A stretch of 64,000 nucleotides of DNA from Euryodendron excelsum (GCA_033060915.1 CM065389.1:17199501-17263500); one strand, 5' to 3'; shown: positions 12,297 through 23,834, numbered from the stretch's first letter. The notes: generated by a model not told the origin, from the letters alone. Translations and numbers: made by a program.

Positions 12297-15235
12297 TCAA
12301 GGCAAAATTGGTGGATCAGTGAGATCCACATAATCTACCTCGCCTCGGAAGGGCTCGAAATAAGGCTTTAACCTTTGCTCATTAACCTTGAAAAGTGTGC
12401 CATTCTTAAGATTTTGCACCTCAATAGCACCATAGGGAAAGATTTCCCTAATTTGGTAGGGGCCGGACCATTTACTCCTTAACTTTCCCGGAAAGAGATG
12501 CAACCGGGAATTGTAGAGAATAACTTTTTGACCAACATGAAAAGATTTGCGATGAATGTGTTGGTCATGACAAACTTTCATTTTAGCCTTTGAAATTTTT
12601 GCATTTTCATACGCATCATTTCTTATTTCATCTAGCTCATTCAATTGGAGCTTCCGATGGTCGCCGGTTTTGCCCAACCCCTCATTATATTACCGAATAG
12701 CCCAATATGCCTTATGTTCAACCTCAACCGAGAGGTGACATGCTTTTCCATACACAAGACAGTACGGGGAGGTACCTAGAATGGTTTTGTAGGCCGTTCG
12801 ATAGGCCCACAATGCATCAATTAAGCGCAAAGACCAATCATTTCGAGACGGCTTAACCATCTTTTCCAAGCTTGTCTTGATTTCACAGTTGGCTAATTCG
12901 ACTTGGCCTTATGTTTGGGGATGGTATGGCAAACCGACTTTGTGAATAATGTCGTACTTTCTCATGAGTATCCCTAATGGCTTATTACAGAAATATGAAC
13001 CACCATCACTGATGATGGCCCAAGGCATGCCAAACCGGGAAAAAATGTATTCTTTGAAAAATTTGACCACAACTTGGTGGTCATTGGTTCATGCCGGTAT
13101 TGCCTCTACCCATTTGGAAACATTATCTATAGCCACTAAGATATAAAGATATCCAAAAGAACTAGGAAATGGGCCCATGAAGTCTATGCCCCAACAATCA
13201 AAAACCTCCAAAACAAGGATAGGGTTAAGGGGCATCATGTGTTTCCTAGAAAGGCTTCTGAGCCTTTGACATCTATCACACGCCACACAAAATGAATGCA
13301 CATCTTTAAACATAGTCGGCTAATAGAGTCCACTTTGCAAAATTTTTGCCACTGTTTTCTTCGAAGAGAAATGGCCCCCACATGCATGAGAATGGCAAAA
13401 TTTCGTTACACTTTCAAATTCCTCAACCGACACACATCGCCGTACAACCTGATCCGAGCAATATTTGAACAAATACGGCTCATCCCAAAAGAATTGTCTT
13501 ACTAGCCTAAAGAATTGCCTCTTGTCCAATGCGGACCAATGAGAAGGAATGGCTTTTGTGGCCAAATAGTTGGCCACATTAGCGTACCAAGGGGTTAAGG
13601 CTTGATTCAAGGCGTTACAAGACATGAGTTGCTCGTCGGGGAAGGTCTCATAAATAGGAGAGTCATCTTTGGTAGGGTGCTCAAAAGGGAGACGGGACAA
13701 ATGATCTGTGATAACGTTTTCCACCCCCTTTTTATCCTTAATTTCAAGATCAAACTCTTGAAGAAGGAGAATCCACTTAATTAATCGAGGTTTTGCGTCT
13801 TGTTTGGACAAAAGGTATTTAAGTGTAGCGTGGTCGGTGAAAACAATCACATGAGACCCAACTAAATAAGAGTGAAACTTGTCCAAAGCAAACACAATAG
13901 CCAAAAGTTCTTTCTCGGTGGTGGTATAATTTATTTGGGCTTCATTCAAAGTTTTGCTCGCATAGTGGAGCACATGAGGTTTCCTCTCATTTCGTTGGCC
14001 CAACACGGCCCCCACAGCAAAGTCGCTAGCATCACACATTAATTCAAAGGGTAGGCTCCAATCCGGAGGCCGGATTATGGGAGCCGTAGTCAAATGTTTT
14101 TTCAACTTATCGAAAGCTAGCTGACAAGACGGAGTCCACTCAAATGGAACGTCTTTTGCCAAGAGGGCACATAAGGGCCTAGAAATGGAGCTAAATGATT
14201 GAATGAAGCGCCGGTAAAAACCGGCATGCCCAAGAAAAGATCTCACATCTCTCACGTTCCTAGGCGAGGGTAGCTTTTGAATAAGCTTGATCTTGGCGGG
14301 ATCTACCTCAATGCCCCTCCCAGAGATGATGTGGCCTAAGACTATACCATGTGTCACCATAAAGTGACACTTCTCCCCATTCAACACAAGATTGCTCTCC
14401 TCATAACGGTTTAGTACCGACTCTAAGTTTTGAAGACATTGAGCAAAGTTGTCCCCATAAACAGAAAAATCATCCATAAAGACCTCTAAAATTCGCTCCA
14501 CCATATCACTAAAAATACTTATCATGCATCTCTGAAAAGTGGCGGGAGCATTCCATAACCCAAAGGGCATTTGCTTGTAAGCAAATGTGCCAAAGGGGCA
14601 TGTAAAAGTGGTTTTAGCTTGGTCTTCCATGGCGATTGCCAATTGATTATATCCGGAGTAACCATCAAGAAAACAATAGTAGGCCCGTCCTGCTACTCGC
14701 TCCAAGACTTGGTCAAGGAAGGGAAGGGAAAAATGATCCTTGGTAGTTACGGCATTCAAGCGACGGTAGTTTATACACATACGCCACCCGGTTTGGATGC
14801 GGGTAGGTATCAATTCATTATTCGCATTTTCAACTACCGTCACTTCGGACATTTTGGGGATAACTTGGGTGGGACTCACCCATTTAGAGTTGGCAATTGG
14901 GTATATAATACCCGCATCAAGAAGTTTTTGCACCTCACCCCTCACAACTTTCTTCATAGTTGGGTTCAATCGGCGTTGCATTTGGCGCACCGGCTTAGCC
15001 CCTTCCTCAAAATATATGCGATGAGTGCATACTAGAGGGCTAATGTCGTGCAAATCGGCAATTGTCCAACCTATGGCTTTCCGGTGCTTTTTAAGCACTT
15101 CCAACAAGCTCCTTTCTTGAGCCTCCGTAAGTGATGAAGATATCACTACGGGATAAGATTCACCTTTACCCAAAAAGACATATTTAAGGGTAGAAGGCAA
15201 AGGCTTCCTATCAGGCGTAGGAGCCTCTAGTTCGG
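12297..15235 (-). pseudogene. Athila pol: reverse transcriptase, RNase H and integrase with in-frame stops
   Basis: A 626-codon open stretch (15,200-13,320) carries reverse transcriptase with catalytic FMDD at about residues 241-244, then RNase H (CDAS near residue 390, TDHLSRL at its end). The integrase zinc-binding region starts just before a TAG at 13,320-13,322, where the family has Trp. The same frame continues through the integrase core (GIDFMGP, then ISDGGSYF) to a C-terminal domain ending at 12,297, with further stops TGA 13,089-13,091, TAA 12,909-12,911 and TAA 12,690-12,692. The frame is otherwise intact from 15,200 to 12,297. Such a pol copies element RNA into DNA and inserts it; this one is inactive. 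A frameshift around 15,230-15,260 separates it from the protease part. Confidence 0.9.
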
Positions 15236-16610
15236 ATGGTTGGGGTTGGTAGGGTTAGGGGTCAAAGGTTCAAAAGTGGGGGTCCATTGACCCACCGCCA
15301 TGATAGGAGACACCTCTAGACCACTACCCTCATTAAAAACATCCCCTTCTTCCTCATCTCCCAAGCAATCTAGACCCTCACTCAATGTCAGCATTCTCTC
15401 CAAAGGGTCTTCTACCATTTGCCTCTCGAAGTGCTCTTGCACTATCGAATCAATAAGGTTCACCTCCCGGACGTCCTCTAAATCCCCCGGTTGTTTTCCC
15501 GCGTTAACGGACATGTTCCCAAAAGACAATTTTAAAAGACCCCCCCCGCACATGGATGATGGCGTCACATGTGACTAAGAAAGGTGGCCCTAAAATGATA
15601 GGAATGTGGTTCCGGGCATGGGGATCTACAACCGGGTGAGTATTTAAAACCACAAAATCGGCCAGGTAATAAAACTTATCAACTTCCACTAAAACATCCT
15701 CAACTATTCCCCTAGGGGCTTTGATCGATCGGTCCGCCAACTGGAGTGTAATCCTCGTAGGTTTCAATTCACCTAGCCCCAATTGCTCGTACACCGAGTA
15801 TGGAAATAGATTCACACTCGACCCCAAGTCTAGAAGGCACCCCTCTATCCTATGGTCTCCTATGACACAAGTCACGGTAGGATAACCGGGATCTTTGTAC
15901 TTTGGTGGGGTTTTGACTTGGACAACGGAATGGACATCTTTAGCAAGAAAGGCGTTCTCCCTCACATTTAATCTCATCTTAACAGTACATAAATCCTTAA
16001 GGAATTTAGCATAAGAGGGAACTTGTTTAATGGCTTCAAGGAGTGGTAGATTTATTTTGACTTGCTTGAAAGTCTCATAAATCTCCGAACTTAATTGATT
16101 CTTGGGTTTAACTAACCGGTGAGGAAATGGAGCGTGAGCCAAGATCTCACGTTCCTCTCTCAAAACTTCCTCACCATTGGGCATGGACCCACTCAGCTCT
16201 TTCTTCTCACAATTCCCTTCCTCTTTCTGTTCTATCTCATTTTTTTCTTTCTCACTCCCCTCCTCCTTCTCACTTAGTCCTCTCTCAACCCCTTTTCCTT
16301 TTCTAGACTCTTCCTCATTAACGCCCGACCCCTCATCTACCTTAGACTCTTTTACCCCACCCTTAGGGTCCCTAGGAAAGATGGTCTTGTCAATGACTTT
16401 ACCACTCCTCAAAGTGGTAATGGCCGAAACATTCTCATGGTTAGTTGATGGTTGGGCCAAGGTTTCGGTGGAATGGACTTGCCTAAAAGGATTGGGTTGA
16501 GGTTGTGCAGGCAACTTACCCTTCTCAGTAAGGGTCAACGCTTGAGTAAGGAGAGTCAATTGACTCTTGATGTCATCTAAAGTTTTTTCAACCCATGAGT
16601 TTACCCCCCT
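15227..16610 (-). pseudogene. Athila gag-end and aspartic protease, frameshifted
   Basis: The frame 16,559-15,504 has a charged Glu/Lys-rich linker followed by a retroviral-type aspartic protease with catalytic LDLGSS and the following NLFPYSVY, and the ILGPPFL stretch typical of the domain's end. The C-terminal piece continues in another frame (15,568-15,227); the switch falls in a run of G on the minus strand at about 15,540-15,547. Another switch lies in a G run at about 16,600, between the end of gag and this frame. The protease would process Gag-Pol. Confidence 0.8.
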
Positions 16611-18112
16611 TGGGTTTGGATGAATTGTTGGAGAGTATCCTCCAATGGTTTTCGATGTGGGGGGTGGTATGTGTTGGGTTGAGCTTGAGGTGGAGGTTGG
16701 AATGGTTTGGGTTGGGTAGGAAATGATGTGACCGGTGGAGGTTGGTAATGTTGTGGGTGCGATTGTGAAGGAGGGGCTTGATAAGATTGAGGGTTGTTAT
16801 ACCCTCCTTGATAAGCTTGGGGATTTGAAGTCCCCTCATTGCGCCATCCAAAGTTAGGATGATCCCTCCATCCCGGGTTATAAGTATTGGAGTAAGGGTT
16901 TCCCCCACCTCGATTGTATTACCCAATAGCATTGGCTTGGCCATGTAAGGCTTGGTCATGCAAGGCTTCCTTAATCCCCGGGATAACCGGGCATAACGTG
17001 GTGTCATGCCCTTTGGTCTCACAAACCGCACAACACATTCCCTTAGGCTCTTCACTCCCCACCGAACTTACATTCTTAAACTCTAGAGCTTCTAATTTTC
17101 TTGCCATTGTGGCAAGCCTAACATTCATATCATCAACTTCTTTCAATTGATATTTTGCCCCTTGCGTGTTTGGTTTACCTTCGGGATTTTGAGTCTCGGT
17201 AGTGGCCCAATCGCGAGCCGAATTAGCTAGGTAATCAAAGTATGAATAAGCTTTATGAGGTTGTTTATCCATAAATGTTCCCGCGCACATAGTCTCAACG
17301 AATTGCTTGAGTTGGGGCGTTAACGAAGAGTAAAAGATGTTGATAATGTGCCATTCAGCAAAGCCATGGTGTGGACAAGAAACTAAGAGCTCTTTAAACC
17401 GCTCCCAACACTGAAAAAATGATTCTCCCAACATTGGAGAAAATTGTGAGATTTGGCGTCTAAGCGCCTCCGTTCTATTTTCCGGGAAAAAAAATTTCAA
17501 AAATTCTCTTTGAAGAGTTTTCCAAGAGTGGATGGAAAGTGGTATCAAAGAATTGAACCACGTCTTGACAGTCTCCTTTAAACAAAATGGAAAGATTTTA
17601 AGAAAAAAGATTTCCCGTGGACACAAGTTGTCCATCACTAATGAGCATGCATCCTCAAATTCCTTGATGAAGGCATAAGGCCTTTCCGAATCAACTCCGT
17701 GGAATTAAGAAAGCAATTGCATCATGCCCGGCCTTATATTCAAAGCGGTATAGTGGGGCGGAATAACAAGGCAAGAACTTGGTGCTTGCTGCGGTGGGTT
17801 TAAGAAATCCCTCATTCGGAATTGGGGAGCCCCCATGTCACCATGGTTGCTCGCATTTTCCATGTTCTCACCCCCTAAACCATGGGCCGGATGTAAAGAA
17901 GGGTGTTGTGGCAATCCACCCATCGGTGGGTTTGGCAAGATATTTGGATTGGGTGGAGCATCATTAGGTATCCTAACTGCGGGATTTTGATCATCCATAG
18001 GAGGTGCACCTAGGTCGACCACTAATGAAATTCCGGGAGAAGGTGTGTTAGCTGATGATAATGGGTCAACTCGTAAGAAGCGTCTATTGTCAATACGTGC
18101 CCAATGGGACAT
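16600..18112 (-). pseudogene. Athila gag, with two in-frame stops
   Basis: One frame runs from the ATG at 18,112 to about 16,600. The N-terminal part is Pro/Asn-rich. The central part (17,638-17,250) matches the retrotransposon gag domain, with landmarks FFPENRTEALRRQI and a following WERFKELL. A zinc knuckle of pattern C-x2-C-x4-H-x4-C (CAVCETKGHDTTLC) lies around 17,000-17,040, followed by a Gln/Pro/Tyr-rich tail. In-frame TAA codons at 17,705-17,707 and 16,919-16,921 break it. Gag would form the particle that packages element RNA. The start codon choice is tentative. Confidence 0.8.
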
Positions 18113-18515
18113 GCAAATGCAATGCGCAAATAGTATGCCTCAATCCTAGTCAACACATCATACACAAACAATATATATATGCTGGACAACGGCTTTTTCT
18201 CTTTACCGGACAACGGCTTTTCAACTCCAATCTCCCACTCCACGTGCTAGAATACCACCAATTAGCAAATAAAGCACACACTAACCTAACTCCTCTAATG
18301 CTCCTAGCAATATGCAATGCAACTAGTTAATCAAACAAAAGAAACTATTGAAAAGAAAAAAAGAAAAATCCTAACATGGTATCCACATTGAGTTTGAAGA
18401 AATTACCTAGGCCTGAAGCCATAGATGCTTCCCTCGTAGGTGGGTGATCAATTCCCACCTTGTTTTTACGATTTGCAATTTTTTCGTTTTCACACTTTGC
18501 TCGTTCCTTCAAGTC
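18113..18515 (-). other. Athila 5' leader between primer-binding site and gag
   Basis: About 400 bases between the primer-binding site and the gag ATG with no supported gene. It carries a short tandem duplication near 18,185-18,220 (two copies of a unit containing CCGGACAACGGCTTTT). Packaging or dimerisation signals would be expected here but cannot be identified by eye. Confidence 0.5.
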
Positions 18516-18531
18516 CTCGGCAACGGCGCCA
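18516..18531 (-). other. Primer-binding site of the Athila element (tRNA-Asp type)
   Basis: Read on the minus strand, TGGCGCCGTTGCCGAG begins five bases after the end of the LTR. It fits the 3' end of plant tRNA-Asp, the primer commonly used by Athila and related elements. It fixes the orientation and the LTR boundary. Confidence 0.8.
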
Positions 18532-18536
18532 AAACT

Positions 18537-20100
18537 TGACTCGTCCCTTCCACGCACACCGCGATAGGGGTGCTTGTAGTTTAAGTGGGGTACTCCCACT
18601 ATCGTGTTCTCCCATGAGACCTGTGCCAATTTAGCAATAGGAACGAGTAGAGTTTAGAAATGTATTCAAATTGCAACCACAAATCAAGAGTGAAATCGAT
18701 TGCTATGTTAGCTAAAATTAGATCGAAAATCTTTTGGTGTTTGAGGGTTTGGTTTACTAGCAACTAGGCAAACAATTGAATTGAAATTGAAACCTACAAC
18801 TTGATTATAGCTAAAGTAAATTGACAATTATGAACATTCTACTTCAACAACCACACTTATAACTAAATTAACTCTTAATTTAACCGGAATTCTAAATGAG
18901 CAAAAGTAGAGATTTAACTTGGTTAAAAAAGGGGATTTGGGTTCAAATGTTCCAATCTACCAATTCTAGCATGGAATTTGAAATGAGGAGTTTTGGTTAA
19001 CTCAAATCAAGAACCATCCAAAGGCCCTTGATTCGAAAAGTTTAGCTTTGAAATTTTAGGGATCTCTAATTATTTTGGAATTAAGTTTTATCACAATTTA
19101 TGGGTTCTTTAGAAATAAATCACATGTTATTAACTATGATTATAGATCTAAGATTTCTACAACAATTAATTCCAACATAATTAGAGAAAAATAAGCAAAA
19201 AAGATATTCAATAAGATTCAAGAACTCCCCTTTCATTTTCCATGCGTTCCTTGGTAGATCTTCACATTTGCTCCCAAACAATGAGTTTAGCTTGAAGAAT
19301 CCATGGTTGAGTGTTTTCCAAAGTATAGAGACAACATCTTGACTTTAACTCAAAAGTGTATATATATTGAAATGTAGAAAATATGAAAGTTTACACTAAA
19401 TCAACCCAAGAAATCTATCTAAATACTTCCCAAAACCTTAAATACAACAAAGTAAAGCAAATCTAAGCAAAATACAAGATTTTCCCCTATTTTCCCTCTC
19501 TACCCGCAGCTAAAACCCTAAAAACTAACATAACTCTCTTTTTTCTTCGACTGCTGGGTTATAGGGCAAATCTACGCTCACCGTCCGAAGTGCGTCCTAA
19601 GTGCATCCGATATGCATCCGGACGCACCGTCCGGACGATGCCATAACCGTTCGGATGGTTATTTCACCGTTCGAACGGTCTTTGGACGAGGAAACTCAAC
19701 TCTGTATTTCTTCGAACAGAAAAAGACGACTCTGGAACGGCTTTGGACGAAAAACAACGCCTCTGGAACGGCTTTGGACGGGAAATATAGACTCTGGAAC
19801 TCCAATATCTGTCGCACCATCCGAACAGTAATTCGCCCGTCTGAACGGGGCGTCCGAACGGTAACTTGACCGTCCGAACGATCTGGGCGTCCGAACGGTA
19901 ATTTGTCCGTCCGAACGCACCGTCAGAACGGACTTCTCCCCTTTAAGCCCTTTTTCCACCATTTTATCACCAAAAACTTGCAATACATATAAAAAAAATT
20001 GTTTAGTTCAATTTAGTGCTAAAAATCTATACTAATACCCATATAGAGGCTATCAAACACTTCATTAGGGGACAAAGATTACACTTTTAGAGTGGAATCA
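18537..20100 (-). repeat. 5' LTR of the Athila element (1.56 kb)
   Basis: On the plus strand it starts TGACTCGTCC and ends GTGGAATCA, giving TG...CA ends in both orientations. The minus-strand start TGATTCCAC followed by a CTAAAAGTG stretch matches the ends of the other LTRs here. The U3 part (19,560-19,935) is packed with CGTCCGAACGG-type motifs, including the perfect palindrome ACCGTTCGAACGGT (19,666-19,679), and has a short tandem repeat near 19,730-19,800 built on CTCTGGAACGG. A TATA-like stretch lies downstream at about 19,357-19,367. The partner LTR is absent. Confidence 0.8.
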
Positions 20101-20989
20101 GATGGTGATTAATAGGTCTTGGTCATAGGGATGAAGTGAGTTTAAGGTAGTTTTGGCCTCTTGGACATGAAATTTACAGTTGGGTTGTTGTCGGGTCGAG
20201 AACTCATCATCCTCTAAAATTGGTTGAGGTAAGGCTTATGTCATGAGGGTGAAGTGTTTTTGTAGGTCCACCATCAAGCTATAGGTATCTGCTATCAATA
20301 TGTCTTGCCTATCCAACCTATTATTAAGCATTCATATACCATCAGCTATTTGGGTGACATTGTCATCCATAGTTTGCTCCCAAACTCTCTCCCCTTATTC
20401 TAAAATGTTATTGAATCTAGAATACATACTTGTGTGATTTTACATATATGATGGAAGTATGTCCTCTTGGTTCTCTATGAGAGGTTGATAGGGTGATGAA
20501 GGATATGATGAAAGTAAGGTGTGTAAGGTGAAGAAAAAGATGTGTGGGATATGTTTGTACAAGATGCATGAAAAGGCGGTGGTGCTTGGTAATACTGTGG
20601 TGGTGGTTCATAGTATTGGGGTGAAACTTGAGAGCACCACTCTGGATGATAGATAGATGGATAAGGGTTCGATTGTTTTGACAAGTGTAAATAGGGGTCA
20701 CGCCAATAATTATTCATAAAGAATTCTAAGTTAACCTCCAAATCACAACCACCAATTCAATAATTTCAAACCAACCTATCCTCCAAATTCTCCACAAATA
20801 TACCATCAACTAGCAAATAGCACCTCTCCAACCGAACTATAAAGAATAAAATAAATTGCTCAAAAATAAAGGATGGAACGAAGTTACCTAACCGAACTAT
20901 TGAGTCGTCCCGTGGTTGTAGAATGATGGTGAAGTGCTTCCGTTGAAATACAATCTCTAAAGCTTGTCCACCAACGCTAATTGCCAATT
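20101..20989 (-). mobile_element. 5' interior of the middle-layer retrotransposon
   Basis: Starts right after the primer-binding site. Two short frames exist on the minus strand (20,987-20,766 and 20,741-20,475); the second is Tyr/Pro/His-rich with NNYWRDPYLHLS. That is reminiscent of the tail of Athila Gag, but no full domain is recognised. Treated as leader or residual coding sequence of a non-autonomous element. Confidence 0.5.
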
Positions 20990-21006
20990 CTCTGGCAACG
21001 GTGCCA
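20990..21006 (-). other. Primer-binding site of the middle-layer retrotransposon
   Basis: The minus strand reads TGGCACCGTTGCCAGAG, a slightly diverged version of the tRNA-Asp-type site at 18,516-18,531, five bases after the LTR ends at 21,012. One difference from the inner element's site is a G to A change at a former CG. Confidence 0.75.
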
Positions 21007-21011
21007 AAAAC

Positions 21012-22214
21012 TGATCACTCCAAAATCGTGTAATTGAAATCCGCTAGTGTACGGTTGTGATGTAGTAATAATACTCAGAAGTCTGAGATTGATCCACAGG
21101 AAAGAGAGTTAGCACATTAAAAAAAACTCACATTGCGTCAGAACTCTCAGGAAAACACTCCAATAAAATAAAAAGAAAATCGTTTGAAGCTAATAAAACA
21201 AAGTCTCTTGAGATCAATTGTTCCAATCAGTTGCTTCACCCAGAATTTCAATGAAGGTTTCTAATAACTCAAATCATTGACTACGTCGTGAGTCTTTAAT
21301 TCGGAGATTTAGTGATAAAATCAACTATTTTTTAACAATCAAACGTAAAATAAATTAGGTTTAGAATCATAGATGTATACTATCGACTTGTTGCCAAGCA
21401 TAATAAAACATATAGGGTTTTGTAAATATTTAATCTAGATTGAATCAGTTTTAGAATCAGAGATGTATACCATTCATTCGTGCAATACATGTACTGATCA
21501 CAAATTCATGCATAAGTACTACTAAATATAGTCAAACACCTAAGTTTTATAAATATCGAGGATTTGATTCCAAAGAATTAAAAATAAGAAGATTTAAAGA
21601 TTGAAAACCAGTTTACCTTCATTATTCATCCAAGATGTTCAATTGATCCCAATGTGGTCTAGCTACTTATCATAATTATCCATACACAAAGCTATATGTA
21701 AATTTATTGAAAGATTGAGTAATCTGATTACAAGAATTGAAAACTAAATGAAAACTATGAAAACTTTTACTCTAAACTACTTCTAAAATCCAAAAAAAAA
21801 ACATCCTTTCCTCTTTAGGGTTTGATTACAAGTATTTATAATGAAGTCTAGAGTCCTAAACCAACAAAGAAATAAAAATTCTATAATTGGGTTAGTTGGT
21901 CCTCTGAACGACCAAAACAGTGCATATTTTGGCTTTCCAACGACGAGATCTCATTCCTTGATAAATCCTTTGATGGTCGTCCAAACGACCAAAACAATGT
22001 ATTAAGTGACGTTCGAATGATGCCCTCCAATGTCCGAACGGCCATTGCAGTAATCAAAACAACTCTCTGATTCTTTAGCCTTCGTTTGAACGGCGTCCGA
22101 ACTATGTCTTTTTAATTAGTACTAGAATATAACTAAAGAGGTATCTACAATTCTAAATTAAGAGTAACAAAGCACAAGTTAAGGTTTTATAATTACACTT
22201 TTAGAGTGTAATTA
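21012..22214 (-). repeat. 5' LTR of the middle-layer retrotransposon
   Basis: Partner of 8,421-9,699. Starts TGATCACTCC on the plus strand and ends GTGTAATTA where CA is expected, consistent with a C to T change. Contains TTCGAAC and CGTCCGAACGG-type motifs at 21,900-22,110 and a TATA-like stretch near 21,834. Confidence 0.85.
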
Positions 22215-22860
22215 TGTTAACAAAATACAAACCAAACAAACTAATATGCAAGTTGTAAGATTTTCTAATTTATTTTTTATTTTGAAAATAAATGTGCTAT
22301 TGCAGGCTGATAATATTTTAGTACTAATAAAAAAATTTACGCTAATATGCAGGTTGATAATTCTATTTGTAAGATTTACTAATTTATTTTTTATTTTAAA
22401 AATTTGTATATGCACAAGATCGAGAAAGATAAAGAGATTTGTAATGGTTTAGATTTCTAGACATCTATATGTTAGAAAGAAAGAGAGTTGTACGTAATTT
22501 TTTTTTTTTTTTTCAAGTGAACTAGTGTAGTTGATTTGGGTTTTTTTCTTTTCTTTTCTTTTTTTTTTGGAGCCATTTCTCTTTAACTTAAGGCTTTCTT
22601 TATTACTTTCTTACATGTCTTTTTTCTCATTTAAACTGGGGCTTTTTTATTATCCTTTTTTTCTCATTAAGGCTACTTTTTTTTTTTTTTTGCTTTTCTT
22701 GTGGGCATTTTTTTTACTTGGATTGGGACTTTTTTTTTTAAGAATAAAAATATTAAAATTGTATAGAGCTTAATTATAACATATGTAATTTTATGAAATA
22801 TGGGGCTTTTTAAAATTGAGGGCCTAAAGCAAGCGGGGTACAGCCGGCCCTATAACAAGT

Positions 22861-23366
22861 TGATTCATATTTTTCTCGAAGGATTCAAATAGTCTTTGAA
22901 AATTCTACTTCTTGTGCTTTTCGTCGGCAAAAAGAAAACACAATTAAAGAAACAAAAATAAAAACAAAACAAGAACTCATCCAACTCCTGAATGGCATAG
23001 TTCTGTTAAAAAAGAAACAAACCAAATCATGCAGGTTGCACAAAACAATTAACTTCTACAACATCGAAGCAGGCACTCAAGAGGAAGATATTGAGACGTT
23101 GCTTTTTGACAGGAAAATTTTAACTGCAAATAACATTGGAATATTCCTGTAGTTGTCTTTTTGTTCTCGCTAAAGAAACAATCTCTAATAATAAAAAAAT
23201 AATACAGTATATATAAAGAATTACAACAGTTACAATACCAACAATCCAAGAAACAAATTCTTCTAGCTTAGTACATCGAATACAGATTCTAGCTGACCAA
23301 CACAATCATCATAACAATTTAATAGCAATGTAATACTTTTTATTAAAGAAATCTCTTCAGAATTGC
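22861..23366. repeat. B3-block downstream flank, duplicated at 45,060-45,556
   Basis: No gene. Continuous with the sequence left of the hAT insertion and homologous to 45,060-45,556, for example at 22,885-23,045 versus 45,090-45,300. It includes the likely 3' untranslated region of the intact CML copy B3. Confidence 0.6.
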
Positions 23367-23834
23367 TTAAGAATTGGTAAGCAGCATCATCTTCTTGAAT
23401 TCCTCAAAATCAAGCACCCCGTCACAATTCGTATCGTAAACATTAATCATGCTCCTGCAATCCGGGGCACAATGCTCATTCCACAACCCTAATCGCGACA
23501 ACACACTCTGAACCTCATCACATGAAATGAAACCATCACCATTCAAATCATACACCTTGAAAGCCTTAGCAAGATCACACTCCAGGTCATTATCCTCCTC
23601 AACCGTTTTGCTTTGACCACAAATGTTTTGCTTAATTATGGTGTCATAAAAGAACAAAAAGTCAAGAAGGTCAAGGCTCGTTTTGCCTGCTAATGACTCG
23701 AGCTCATCTAGGCTAGTATGAACCCCGATTCTCTCGAGGAGCCATCTGAGCTCGTCAAGGCTCACGAAGCCATCGCCATTCTGGTCTAGCTTCTCGAAAA
23801 TCCGGTGCAAGTCATTGGTGTTGAGAGGAGACAT
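23367..23834 (-). CDS. CML44: CML44-like calmodulin-like calcium sensor, intact copy B3
   Basis: A single-exon gene for a 155-residue protein, the usual size of plant CML43/CML44-type proteins. EF-hand loops of canonical pattern are at residues 17-28 (D-Q-N-G-D-G), 96-107 (D-L-N-G-D-G) and 134-145 (D-T-N-C-D-G). The second EF-hand region is degenerate, so three calcium sites are expected. No signal peptide, membrane segment or catalytic domain is seen, so it is a calcium sensor that would act by binding partner proteins. The start is set at the Met beginning MSPLNTNDLH, conserved in all copies; an in-frame upstream Met at 23,888 is not conserved. A minus-strand TATA box lies about 90 bases upstream. 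The closest copy is 45,557-46,024. The symbol is by family resemblance and not certain. Confidence 0.9.
   Translation of the reverse strand: MSPLNTNDLHRIFEKLDQNGDGFVSLDELRWLLERIGVHTSLDELESLAGKTSLDLLDFLFFYDTIIKQNICGQSKTVEEDNDLECDLAKAFKVYDLNGDGFISCDEVQSVLSRLGLWNEHCAPDCRSMINVYDTNCDGVLDFEEFKKMMLLTNS

Larger units (their letters stand above)
10865..20100 (-). mobile_element. Athila-type Ty3/gypsy retrotransposon, decayed and lacking its 3' LTR (inner layer)
   Basis: Order on the minus strand: LTR (18,537-20,100), tRNA-Asp-type primer-binding site, gag, protease, reverse transcriptase, RNase H, integrase, then an extra ORF. That order, the long LTR and the extra ORF after integrase fit the Athila clade. 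The reading frame carries several in-frame stops and at least three frameshifts, so it is defective. No second LTR is found at the left end: sequence passes from the extra ORF into the middle-layer element at about 10,865, implying a deletion that removed the 3' end. Confidence 0.85.
8416..22219 (-). mobile_element. LTR retrotransposon inserted in the hAT element (middle layer)
   Basis: Two related long LTRs (8,421-9,699 and 21,012-22,214) border it, flanked by near-identical 5-base repeats TGTTG (8,416-8,420) and TGTTA (22,215-22,219). The primer-binding site at 20,990-21,006 places transcription on the minus strand. What remains of its own interior is 9,700-10,860 and 20,101-21,011, with no gag or pol recognised. 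A short Tyr/Pro-rich frame lies at 20,475-20,741. It may be a large non-coding derivative (LARD) or an Athila relative whose coding part was lost when the inner element inserted or decayed. Confidence 0.8.
7927..22860. mobile_element. Non-autonomous hAT element split by nested retrotransposons
   Basis: The outermost layer of a nested insertion. The left end (7,935) begins CAGGGCC and the right end (22,852) finishes GGCCCTA, imperfect terminal inverted repeats of hAT type, and both are bordered by the same 8 bases TAACAAGT (7,927-7,934 and 22,853-22,860), the hAT target-duplication length. The paralogous locus near 45,050-45,075 is an empty site: homology runs straight across. Without the inner retrotransposon the element is about 1.1 kb (7,935-8,420 plus 22,215-22,852). 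No transposase frame is visible, so it would have needed an enzyme in trans. The right part has a partly repeated segment (22,240-22,300 versus 22,345-22,405). Confidence 0.85.

Noticed and set aside
14571..15035. 154-codon plus-strand frame opposite the reverse transcriptase
   Set aside because: It is the antisense shadow of the Athila pol frame, which has clear catalytic motifs on the minus strand.
16177..16500. Ser/Phe-rich plus-strand frame, possible secreted peptide
   Set aside because: Antisense of the Glu/Lys-rich linker in the Athila gag-protease region.
19601..19983. Overlapping Arg-rich frames on both strands
   Set aside because: Produced by the CGTCCGAACGG motif array in the LTR U3, which is free of stops by composition.
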